NCBI GenBank assembly: GCA_003486025.1
Contig: DNHA01000050.1
Span: forward strand, 2,139 to 11,607
DNA length: 9,469 nucleotides
Direction of reading: 5' to 3'
Source: Micrococcaceae bacterium
GTDB taxonomy: Bacteria; Actinomycetota; Actinomycetes; Actinomycetales; Micrococcaceae
Shown here: one piece after another, positions 1 to 5,741 of the stretch
Layout of the letters: the number at the start of each line of letters is the position of its first letter
How positions within the stretch are numbered: position 1 is the first letter of the stretch
Position numbers and translations under genes: made by a program
Notes under the pieces: generated by a model
What the model saw: the letters and a program-made list of their open reading frames with translations, nothing else
What the model was told of the DNA's origin: nothing
Databases searched by the model: none

Positions 1-187
1 CCTTGTAAACCTTAGCGACAGTGTTCACCGCAAGATCGAGGTCACCGGCGAGCGCCCGGACAGAAGGAAGCTTCGTCCCCGGAGCCAAATCACTGCGCGC
101 AATACTAGCCAAGATCTGTTCGCGGACCTGCTGGTACGGTGCCACAACCGACGTGGGGTCGATACGGATAAAATCGAGGACAGCCAT
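1..187 (-). CDS. GntR-family regulator, YtrA-like, N-terminal part (runs off left edge)
   Basis: Only the first 62 codons lie in the window, reading leftward from an ATG at 187-185. The visible protein starts MAVLDFIRIDPTSVVAPYQQ and continues through 'REQILASI', 'LAPGTKLPSVRALAGDL' and 'AVNTVAKVYK'. This is the winged helix-turn-helix of the GntR family: 'PxYxQVREQI' opens helix 1, 'G.KLPSVRxLA' leads into the HTH and 'VNTVxKxY' is the recognition helix. A very short N-terminus before the wHTH is usual for the YtrA subfamily, which often regulates ABC transporters, but the effector half is outside the window. GGAG at 195-198 on the minus strand lies 7 nt before the ATG and supports this start. 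The gene is divergent from the MBL hydrolase, so it could control itself or that neighbour; this is inferred from position. The family call is firm and the subfamily is probable. Confidence 0.85.
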   Translation of the reverse strand, partial: MAVLDFIRIDPTSVVAPYQQVREQILASIARSDLAPGTKLPSVRALAGDLDLAVNTVAKVYK

Positions 188-270
188 GGGTGCTCCATTC
201 AGTGCAATGCATTTGAGTGACCACCAGAGCCTATCGCGTTCGAGTGTCTGCTCCACGTAGGCTAAAGCGT
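188..270. promoter_or_regulatory. Divergent promoter region between the GntR regulator and the MBL hydrolase
   Basis: Two identical -10-like hexamers TAGGCT face away from each other: 233-228 on the minus strand, 41 nt upstream of the GntR ATG with an SD in between, and 258-263 on the plus strand, 7 nt before the ATG of the hydrolase (leaderless layout). No good -35 box is visible for either. A short palindrome AATGCATT (206-213) lies in the 5' leader of the GntR gene, where an autoregulatory operator could sit, but eight bases is too little to argue from. The promoters rest on the hexamer and its distance only. Confidence 0.5.
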
Positions 271-924
271 ATGAGCGAACTTCTCTTAAACGACGTCACC
301 ATTCGTTCGGTGAGCGTGTCCGAAATGAATAACAATGTCTATCTGGTGACCGAACGCGCTAGTGGAAAGCAATTGATCATCGATGCGGCCGATAACATGC
401 CGGCGATTAAAGAACTCATTGACAGCGCGGCTTCCGATGGCCCTGCACCTGCGATAGTTGGCATCGCGACGACCCATGAGCATTGGGATCACGTCCGGGC
501 CCTGTCCGAAGCTGTTGCAACGTACAAGGTTCCTACCTATGCAGGGAATGACGACGTTGCTGGTATCAGCAAAGAGTCGGGAGTGGAGATTTCGAACGGT
601 TTGAACCATGGGGATCAGATCGTAGTCGGGGATGTGCAGATAGAGGCAATTCATCTGCGTGGCCATACTCCTGGGTCCATTGCCTATGCACTGCGTGACT
701 CTTCGGGAGTGCAGGTGATCTTCAGCGGAGACAGTCTTTTTCCCGGTGGGGTAGGTAATACGTGGAAAGATCCCGAACGTTTCGAGTCGTTGATCAACGA
801 TGTATCCGAACGTATATTCGAAAAGTTCCCGGATGAGGCTCACGTTCTTCCCGGACATGGTGGCTCCACCACCGTGGGAAACGAACGGCCACACTTGGAC
901 GAGTGGCGCCAGCGCGGCTGGTAG
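271..924 (+). CDS. MBL-fold metallo-hydrolase (glyoxalase II-like)
   Basis: The product is a 217-residue metallo-beta-lactamase-fold hydrolase. The zinc signature HEHWDH is at residues 69-74, followed by H132 in 'RGHTPGS', D154 in 'FSGDSLF' and H196 in 'LPGHG'. These are the metal ligands of the two-metal, glyoxalase II-like branch, and the length suits a single-domain cytosolic enzyme. No signal peptide is visible. The C-terminus 'GNERPHLDEWRQRGW' is a typical ending for actinobacterial members; they may act on thioesters or similar small substrates, but the substrate cannot be read from sequence. I chose ATG 271 over an in-frame GTG at 217. The fold starts directly after 271, the extra 18 residues are Arg-rich without family character, and TAGGCT lies exactly 7 nt before 271. 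The gene is monocistronic and ends at a hairpin shared with the convergent methyltransferase. Confidence 0.88.
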   Translation: MSELLLNDVTIRSVSVSEMNNNVYLVTERASGKQLIIDAADNMPAIKELIDSAASDGPAPAIVGIATTHEHWDHVRALSEAVATYKVPTYAGNDDVAGISKESGVEISNGLNHGDQIVVGDVQIEAIHLRGHTPGSIAYALRDSSGVQVIFSGDSLFPGGVGNTWKDPERFESLINDVSERIFEKFPDEAHVLPGHGGSTTVGNERPHLDEWRQRGW

Positions 925-964
925 TCGCGGTCAGCACCAATTCAGAGGTGCTTTTGCAGGAAAG

Positions 965-1000
965 CAGGGATCTGCGGATGTTCTCATCCGTGGATCCCTG
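965..1000. terminator. Hairpin between convergent genes, probable bidirectional terminator
   Basis: CAGGGATC-TG-CGGATG (965-980), loop TTCT, then CATCCG-TG-GATCCCTG (985-1000). The two TG/TG steps pair as G-U wobbles, so the RNA stem is 16 bp and unbroken. It lies between two convergent stop codons (924 and 1038). Neither side has a proper U-tract; the leftward strand continues as CTTTCCTGC, only weakly T-rich. It may act as a terminator for both genes or as a 3' stabilising structure. Confidence 0.6.
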
Positions 1001-1037
1001 ACTCATAATCTCGGTCATGGCCTTCGTCGAGTTGATT

Positions 1038-1829
1038 TCAGCTGAGTTTGCGGCCGACCATGAAGATTCTGCGGAACGGGAAATTTGTGAGCTGTGATCC
1101 GTCTGGACCTGCAAATGACAGGTAGTGAGTAGAAACCTCGCGCGAATAGTCGGCTTCGAAGTCGAGGTAGTCCTCTTCGGTAAGGGCTGCTTTGACCGGC
1201 AACAGCGCCGTGCCACGCACCCAGTTCAGAATTGGTTCGTCCCCCACCATCACCTGATGGTAGGCCGTCTCCCAGACGTTGGCTTGAAATCCCGCCTCAA
1301 GCAACAGTTTCTGGTAGATCTCCGGTTCGCTGACTGCGTCATCATGACGAAGCACCCCGGACAGCCTATCTGCCCATTTGGCAGAGTCGGCCACCTGTCG
1401 CATCACCGTATGCGAGGCCGAGCCGAAGTTTCCCGGCACCTGTATGGCTATGTACGCACCGGTCCTCAGCTCGTGCAACCAGGTCTTTAACAGTTCACGG
1501 TGTTCAGGAAGCCACTGCAGCATTGCGTTAGAAAAGAGAAGATCAACTTCGTGGTCAGGGTGCCACTGGCGCGCATCAACCAATTCAAAGTCCAGATTCG
1601 GAAGCTGTACCGTGTCTTGAGCCTTGGCGATCATTTCCGGCGAGGAATCTAGTCCTGTCACTTGCGCAGCAGGCCACCGTTGAGCCAGCAGGCTTGTCTT
1701 ATTGCCCGGGCCACAGCCTAGATCCACAACCCTCCGGGGTGTGATGCCGTCCAACTGCCCCAGCAAATCTTCGTAGGGGCGCCCCCGGTAATCGGCGAAT
1801 TCTGTATATTTGCTCGGATCCCACTTCAT
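1038..1829 (-). CDS. tam: Trans-aconitate 2-methyltransferase-like SAM-dependent methyltransferase
   Basis: The product is a 263-residue class I SAM methyltransferase. It resembles E. coli Tam along its length: 'MKWDPSKYTEF' at the start, motif I 'VVDLGCGPGNKT' (34-45), the acidic ribose-binding residue D61 in 'TGLDSSPEMI', 'NAMLQWLPEHRELL' (101-114), 'VPGNFGSASH' (131-140), 'ETAYHQVMVG' (187-196), 'NWVRGTALLP' (202-211) and 'PFRRIFMVGR' (251-260). Tam methyl-esterifies trans-aconitate, an inhibitory by-product of the TCA-cycle intermediate cis-aconitate. A cytosolic location fits, since no signal or membrane segment is seen. The start ATG 1829 is preceded by TAGGCT (1842-1837 on the minus strand) with a 7-nt gap and no SD, a leaderless layout. 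It is divergent from the helicase and convergent with the MBL hydrolase. The family is secure; exact substrate identity in actinobacteria is less certain. Confidence 0.88.
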   Translation of the reverse strand: MKWDPSKYTEFADYRGRPYEDLLGQLDGITPRRVVDLGCGPGNKTSLLAQRWPAAQVTGLDSSPEMIAKAQDTVQLPNLDFELVDARQWHPDHEVDLLFSNAMLQWLPEHRELLKTWLHELRTGAYIAIQVPGNFGSASHTVMRQVADSAKWADRLSGVLRHDDAVSEPEIYQKLLLEAGFQANVWETAYHQVMVGDEPILNWVRGTALLPVKAALTEEDYLDFEADYSREVSTHYLSFAGPDGSQLTNFPFRRIFMVGRKLS

Positions 1830-1906
1830 GCTTGTCAGCCTAGCCCCACGCTACTTTCCGCACTAGCGTCCGGTCATACTTCTCAACGAGATAGGCTTAG
1901 GACATC
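1830..1906. promoter_or_regulatory. Divergent promoter region, tam-like gene and helicase
   Basis: The 77 bp hold two copies of TAGGCT pointing outward: 1842-1837 (-), 7 nt from the tam ATG, and 1892-1897 (+), 9 nt from the helicase ATG. Either transcript would have no or almost no 5' leader. AGGA at 1899-1902 is close to the helicase ATG (4-nt gap) and would be near or within the very start of the transcript. No convincing -35 is seen. Confidence 0.5.
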
Positions 1907-4435
1907 ATGTTGCTCACCGAATACCTGCCTGCAGATGCCAAGAACGTTTCCGACGACGAGATTTACGAGTCATTTGGCCGCTGGGTAGCAACCCGCGGCA
2001 TTGACTTGTACCCAGCCCAGGATGAGGCATCCATGGCCTTGGCCGCCGGGAGCAACGTCATTCTGGCGACGCCTACAGGCTCGGGCAAGTCCTTAGTAGC
2101 TATTGCCGCACACTTCTACGCCATGGCACGCGACGAAATCAGCTTCTACACCGCACCGATCAAAGCATTGGTCTCGGAGAAGTTCTTCGATCTGTGCAAG
2201 ATCTTCGGCGCAGAAAACGTTGGCATGGTCACCGGTGATTCCTCGGTAAACGCCGATGCTCCGATTATCTGCTGTACCGCAGAAATCCTGGCGAACATCG
2301 CTTTGCGGGAAGGCTCCCGGGCCGACGCGGGCATGGTCATCATGGATGAGTTCCACTTCTACGCAGACCCGCAACGTGGCTGGGCCTGGCAACTACCGCT
2401 TATTGAACTCCCACAGTCGCAATTCCTGCTGATGAGCGCCACCTTGGGAGATGTCTCACGCTTCGAAGAGGAACTCGAACAGCGCACCGGAAAGACCACC
2501 GTCACCGTGGCCCATTCCGAACGTCCTATCCCGCTTCATTTTTATTACTCGATGGAGCCGGTTCAGGAAACCGTCGAGGAACTAATCAAAACCCAGCAGG
2601 TCCCCATCTACATTGTGCACTTCTCCCAGTTGGATGCGATTGACCGCGCCACCGGGCTGATGAGCATCAATGTCTGTACCCGTGAGGAAAAGGACCGCAT
2701 CGCCGAACTGGTGGCAGGTTTCCGTTTCGCCGCTGGATTCGGAAAGACGCTCAACCGCCTAGTGCGCCACGGCATCGGTGTGCACCATGCAGGCATGCTG
2801 CCTAAATACCGCCGGCTGGTAGAGCAGCTGGCCCAAGCCGGACTGCTCAAGGTCATTTGCGGTACCGATACCTTGGGAGTTGGCATCAACGTGCCAATTC
2901 GCACGGTGCTGATGACAGCTCTATCCAAATTTGATGGCACACGCACCCGCATCCTCAACGCCCGCGAATTCCACCAGATTGCCGGCCGTGCCGGACGTGC
3001 AGGTTTTGACACCGCGGGTACCGTAATGGTTCAGGCGCCGGAGCACGCGATTGAAAATCACAAGGCTATGGAAAAGGCTTTGAAGAAGCATGGCGAGGGC
3101 TCTTCTAAACTCAAGCAGATCCCTAAGAAGAAGCCACCACAGAACTTCGTCACCTGGGGTGAGAAGACCTATGACAAGATCGTGCATGCGGAGCCTGAAA
3201 CGCTGAAGTCTTCCTTCCAGGTTTCCCACTCGATGCTGCTCAACCTGCTCGAACGCGAAGGCAACTCCTTCGAAGCGGCCAAACGCATTCTCACCGAGAA
3301 CCATGAAACACCGGCATCGCAGCGCAAACTGAAGTTGCGTGCCCTGGGTATTCTGCGTGAGCTGATCGCCACCGGTGTGGTGGTTCGCCGCAATGAACCC
3401 GATGCACACGGCAACTTCTACGAGCTAACGGTGCACCTGCAGCAGAACTTCGCACTGAACCAGCCGCTGTCGCCTTTCGCGCTGGCTGCACTGGAGCTCT
3501 TCTCCCCCGACTCGCCAAGCTACGCACTGGATGTAGTCTCGGTCATCGAGGCGACTTTGGAGAAGCCTCGTCAGGTTCTTTCCGGTCAGGAGAAGAAGGC
3601 CCGCGGCGAGGCTATCGCCGCGATGAAGGCCGACGGGATGGACTACGACGCACGTATGGCTGCGTTGGAAGAGGTCACCTATCCACAGCCACTGGCCGAA
3701 AAACTGGAAGCTGCCTTTGAACAGTACCGTTCCGGTGCCCCCTGGCTGGCTGACTTTGAGCTGCAGCCCAAATCGGTAGTGCGGGACATGTATGAGCGGG
3801 CCATGGGCTTCTCTGACTTCGTCCAGTACTACCAGCTTGCTCGCTCCGAAGGCGTGCTGCTGCGTTACCTCACCGACGCTTACAAGGCGCTACGCCAGAG
3901 TGTGCCACAGGATTCACTGCGCGAAGATCTCGAAGACCTTATCGAATGGCTTGGCGAATTGATCCGCCAGATCGACTCGTCACTTCTGGACGAGTGGGAA
4001 GAGCTCTCCCGGGGCGAGCTTCACGAGGAAACCGAGATCACTCCCCCGGCTCCGGATAAGCTCACCACTAACGTGCGTGCCTTCAAGGTGATGGTCCGCA
4101 ACGAAATGTTCCGTCGAGTGAAGCTTTTCGCCGACGAGCAGGATCAGGCTCTAGGCGAATTAGATGGGCACAGCGGTTTTGACGCAGATGCCTGGGCCGA
4201 AGCCTTGGATAGCTATTTCGAAGAACACGAAGATATTGACGACGGGCCGAATGGCCGCGGTTCGAACCTCTTCGTGATCAACGAGAAACCAAATCGAATC
4301 TGGGAAGTACGTCAGATTTTCGCCGATCCGGACGAAAATCATGACTGGGGCATCAACGCAACTATCTCACTAGACGACTCTGATGAGGCCGGCCATCCAG
4401 TGGTTACGGTGACCGCCGTAGGGCGCATGGATTAG
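1907..4435 (+). CDS. DExH-box (Ski2-like) helicase with DUF3516-type C-terminus
   Basis: The product is an 842-residue superfamily 2 helicase. Motifs in order: Q-motif-like 'YPAQDEA' (35-41), Walker A 'ATPTGSGKS' (54-62), Ia 'TAPIKAL' (82-88), motif II 'MDEFH' (DEFH 147-150), motif III 'SAT' (177-179), 'GVHHAGMLP' (291-299), motif V 'GTDTLGVGIN' (319-328) and motif VI 'QIAGRAGRAG' (357-366). DExH plus the 'HHAGMLP' and 'GRAGR' signatures are Ski2/Mtr4-like, a group that mostly acts on RNA. A Lys-rich linker (388-410) leads into about 430 residues that fit the DUF3516 region found on actinobacterial helicases; its last 150 residues are strongly acidic. All ATPase motifs are intact. The cellular role of this subfamily is poorly known, so RNA processing or degradation is an inference. 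The ATG at 1907 is kept because 'LLTEYLPADAKNVSDDEIY' matches the usual family N-terminus and a -10 lies just upstream. Confidence 0.9.
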   Translation: MLLTEYLPADAKNVSDDEIYESFGRWVATRGIDLYPAQDEASMALAAGSNVILATPTGSGKSLVAIAAHFYAMARDEISFYTAPIKALVSEKFFDLCKIFGAENVGMVTGDSSVNADAPIICCTAEILANIALREGSRADAGMVIMDEFHFYADPQRGWAWQLPLIELPQSQFLLMSATLGDVSRFEEELEQRTGKTTVTVAHSERPIPLHFYYSMEPVQETVEELIKTQQVPIYIVHFSQLDAIDRATGLMSINVCTREEKDRIAELVAGFRFAAGFGKTLNRLVRHGIGVHHAGMLPKYRRLVEQLAQAGLLKVICGTDTLGVGINVPIRTVLMTALSKFDGTRTRILNAREFHQIAGRAGRAGFDTAGTVMVQAPEHAIENHKAMEKALKKHGEGSSKLKQIPKKKPPQNFVTWGEKTYDKIVHAEPETLKSSFQVSHSMLLNLLEREGNSFEAAKRILTENHETPASQRKLKLRALGILRELIATGVVVRRNEPDAHGNFYELTVHLQQNFALNQPLSPFALAALELFSPDSPSYALDVVSVIEATLEKPRQVLSGQEKKARGEAIAAMKADGMDYDARMAALEEVTYPQPLAEKLEAAFEQYRSGAPWLADFELQPKSVVRDMYERAMGFSDFVQYYQLARSEGVLLRYLTDAYKALRQSVPQDSLREDLEDLIEWLGELIRQIDSSLLDEWEELSRGELHEETEITPPAPDKLTTNVRAFKVMVRNEMFRRVKLFADEQDQALGELDGHSGFDADAWAEALDSYFEEHEDIDDGPNGRGSNLFVINEKPNRIWEVRQIFADPDENHDWGINATISLDDSDEAGHPVVTVTAVGRMD

Positions 4436-4446
4436 ACATTCATAGT

Positions 4447-4483
4447 TCACGAAATATTTGCTTAATATAGAGAACTTTCGTGA
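4447..4483. terminator. AT-rich inverted repeat after the helicase gene
   Basis: TCACGAAA (4447-4454) pairs perfectly with TTTCGTGA (4476-4483). The 21-nt loop contains a second small stem, ATATT/AATAT. The element begins 12 bp after the helicase stop and ends 11 bp before the -10 of the next gene. It is AT-rich and lacks a U-tract, so it may be a weak terminator, or a dyad operator covering the -35 region of the small membrane protein gene. Confidence 0.4.
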
Positions 4484-4494
4484 CTTTGCACCGG

Positions 4495-4500
4495 TAAGGT
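4495..4500 (+). promoter_or_regulatory. Leaderless-type -10 of the small membrane protein gene
   Basis: TAAGGT ends 7 nt before ATG 4508, the same spacing as in front of the MBL, tam, YdjM-like and GNAT genes in this window. It would place the transcript start at or next to the start codon. This decides between ATG 4508 and the in-frame GTG at 4502, which would lie only 1 nt after the hexamer. Confidence 0.5.
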
Positions 4501-4507
4501 CGTGGCC

Positions 4508-4702
4508 ATGGATCGCATTCGACTGCGCATGCTCGGCAGCCTCGTCATGTTTATCGCATGGCTCGCCCTGATCAACAACTACGCAGTGCTCTTCACCGTT
4601 GAAGGCTTATATCCCACACTCCTGCAGCTGGGACTGGTATTCGTTGGTACCGGTTTACTCTATGTGAGCTGGGCTCCGAAGGTGGCCGGCAACCAACCTT
4701 AA
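4508..4702 (+). CDS. Small two-helix membrane protein, function unknown
   Basis: The product has 64 residues with two hydrophobic segments, about 9-30 ('LGSLVMFIAWLALINNYAVL') and 34-56 ('LYPTLLQLGLVFVGTGLLYV'). A basic N-terminus (MDRIRLR) precedes them, so both ends are probably cytoplasmic by the positive-inside rule. I do not recognise the family. Hydrophobic periodicity, coding-like codon use and the TAAGGT-N7-ATG promoter support a real gene. It follows the helicase in the same direction with a 72-bp gap, but its own promoter suggests separate transcription. The stop codon is part of a predicted hairpin (4700-4748). A helper role in a membrane complex is possible but unsupported. Confidence 0.7.
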   Translation: MDRIRLRMLGSLVMFIAWLALINNYAVLFTVEGLYPTLLQLGLVFVGTGLLYVSWAPKVAGNQP

Positions 4703-4748
4703 ACCCGGATTCGTACCACTTCGCTTGCGGGTGGTGCTTCCCGGTTTA
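4700..4748. terminator. Hairpin overlapping the stop of the small membrane protein gene
   Basis: TAAACC (4700-4705, including the TAA stop) pairs with GGTTTA (4743-4748). One C-C mismatch is followed by GG/CC, and a second inner stem ACCAC (4715-4719)/GTGGT (4731-4735) forms within. No U-tract follows. It is a possible terminator or 3'-end structure of the preceding transcript. Confidence 0.35.
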
Positions 4749-4765
4749 GGACTACCGCAGACGAC

Positions 4766-4822
4766 CTGGGACCAAGACTTGTACGGCTCCGACTGGAGTT
4801 CCTCAAAGTCACTAGGTCCCAG
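4766..4822. repeat. Nested 57-nt inverted repeat
   Basis: The outer stem is CTGGGACC (4766-4773)/GGTCCCAG (4815-4822), perfect over 8 bp. The middle stem is GACTT/AAGTC (4776-4780/4806-4810). The inner stem is CTCC-GACT-GGAG (4787-4798). The three stems stack in order into one long interrupted hairpin, which looks more like a folded RNA than a simple operator. No terminator U-run follows. Confidence 0.5.
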
Positions 4823-4888
4823 AATCCACTGCGTCTCGCGGGAGATTTATCTCTTCCTCGGTATTCCCTGGCTCATTGCAGTGCTCGC

Positions 4889-4906
4889 ACTTTGCCTAGG
4901 CAAAGT
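4889..4906. promoter_or_regulatory. Perfect 18-bp palindrome, candidate operator
   Basis: ACTTTGCCTAGGCAAAGT reads the same on both strands with no spacer. Because it has no loop, it is more likely a binding site for a dimeric regulator than a hairpin. The half-site CTTTGCC recurs once at 5129-5135, overlapping the -10 of the reductase gene about 230 bp downstream. The binding protein is unknown. Confidence 0.4.
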
Positions 4907-5124
4907 ATCGGCTGCCTCGCTTTCAACAGTCTTCTTGTCTTAGTTGTTGTTCCCCCGCGGAAAAGAGTTTCGCGGCTTCAACTACGCCAAGATGCTGTTG
5001 TGAAGAAGCACCACCGACAGCACCGTTCTTAATCGAGACCCCAAAAAAGCTTAAGGCTCGCGGATCTGGCTGCAACAGACGGGATTTTCTTGACCGTTCC
5101 CTAGCCACCGAGAGGTTCCTGCCC

Positions 5125-5162
5125 TAGGCTTTGCCGTGGATTTTATTCACTATCGGGCGGAG
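5125..5162 (+). promoter_or_regulatory. -10 box and ribosome-binding site of the reductase gene
   Basis: TAGGCT at 5125-5130 resembles the -10 hexamers of other genes here. A transcript starting about 7 nt later would have a leader of roughly 30 nt carrying GGCGGAG (SD core GGAG at 5159-5162), 6 nt before ATG 5169. An in-frame GTG at 5136, 5 nt after the hexamer, could be a leaderless start, but it adds 11 residues ahead of the conserved N-terminus. Confidence 0.45.
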
Positions 5163-5168
5163 TTTATG

Positions 5169-5741
5169 ATGCCACGCAAGCTCGTTTACTACGTAGCGGT
5201 AAGCCTCGATGGATATATCGCCGCGCCCAATGGCGATCCTTCAGGTTTCCCAATCGAAGGAGACCACATGGACGTGGTGCTCGGAGAATACGGTGACGCA
5301 GTTCCTTCCCACGTCCAGAAAGCTTTAGGACTCACGGCGCCAAGGACAAAATTTGATTCGGTCATCATGGGATGGAATACCTATAACCCGGAATCTAACG
5401 GCGGGCTCGATTCTCCCTACGCACACCTACACCAAATAGTGGCATCCAAAAATTCGCGAAACGTGCCGGATTCTGTAGAACTCACCCATGATCCCCTCGC
5501 CAAAATCCGCGAGTTGAAGCAAGAATCAGGTTTGGACATCTATCTATGCGGCGGCGGAGAGCTAGCCGGTGAACTCTTGCCGGAAATCGACCGACTAGTT
5601 CTCAAACGAAATCCCTTGGTTTTTGGTTCGGGGATTCCCTTGTTCGGCTCGCGCAGTTATCAGCCAATTGAATTCACTCACGCCCGGAGTCGAACCTTCG
5701 ATTCGGGAGTCAGCATCACTGAATACGATTGTGCTCGCTAA
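5169..5741 (+). CDS. Dihydrofolate reductase-like (RibD C-terminal domain) protein
   Basis: The product is 190 residues with the RibD_C/DHFR-like fold. It shows 'KLVYYVAVSLDGYIA' (4-18) as the first strand and substrate loop, 'SVIMGWNTYN' (64-73) as the nucleotide-loop helix region, 'IYLCGGGELAGELL' (124-137) as the glycine-rich NADPH-binding motif, and 'NPLVFGSGIPLFG' (148-160) near the C-terminus. Members of this single-domain YyaP/YwjB-like group are soluble presumed NAD(P)H reductases with unknown substrates; they are not the housekeeping folate enzyme. The start is ATG 5169, or 5166 directly before it (ATGATG), with GGAG 6 nt upstream of 5169. The gene is convergent with the YdjM-like gene and the two stop codons overlap within CTAA (5738-5741), so no terminator fits between them. 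Confidence 0.87.
   Translation: MPRKLVYYVAVSLDGYIAAPNGDPSGFPIEGDHMDVVLGEYGDAVPSHVQKALGLTAPRTKFDSVIMGWNTYNPESNGGLDSPYAHLHQIVASKNSRNVPDSVELTHDPLAKIRELKQESGLDIYLCGGGELAGELLPEIDRLVLKRNPLVFGSGIPLFGSRSYQPIEFTHARSRTFDSGVSITEYDCAR

Larger units (their letters stand above)
4703..5165. other. 463-bp intergenic stretch without convincing gene, rich in inverted repeats
   Basis: No reading frame here has a Shine-Dalgarno start and family character. The longest (TTG 4725 to 4943, 72 codons) has one hydrophobic stretch but no SD and consists partly of inverted repeats. The stretch contains, in order: TAAACC/GGTTTA (4700-4705/4743-4748) with inner ACCAC/GTGGT; CTGGGACC/GGTCCCAG (4766-4773/4815-4822) with inner stems; GAGAT-TT-ATCTC (4842-4853); an 18-bp perfect palindrome (4889-4906); CCGCG-G-AAA/TTTCGCGG (4955-4963/4968-4975); TGCTGT/ACAGCA (4993-4998/5017-5022); and finally the promoter and SD of the reductase gene. 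It could be a structured non-coding RNA, a decayed gene, or regulatory DNA; sequence alone does not decide. Confidence 0.55.

Noticed and set aside
217..270. GTG 217 as the start of the MBL hydrolase
   Set aside because: The 18 extra residues are Arg-rich and without family character, and the promoter hexamer at 258-263 lies inside them.
286..894. Long minus-strand reading frame of 202 codons opposite the MBL hydrolase
   Set aside because: It lies wholly antisense to a gene with intact zinc motifs, has no recognisable domain and no SD. It is an open-frame shadow.
2921..3409. Minus-strand frame of 162 codons inside the helicase
   Set aside because: The helicase is continuous and motif-complete on the other strand, and the antisense product has no family features.
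4725..4943. 72-codon reading frame with a hydrophobic stretch
   Set aside because: TTG start, no SD, and it spans a nested inverted repeat and the 18-bp palindrome. It is not recognisable as a protein; conservation could reverse this.
4923..5108. 61-codon minus-strand frame
   Set aside because: No SD and no domain; it is probably chance, though the region could hide a decayed gene.
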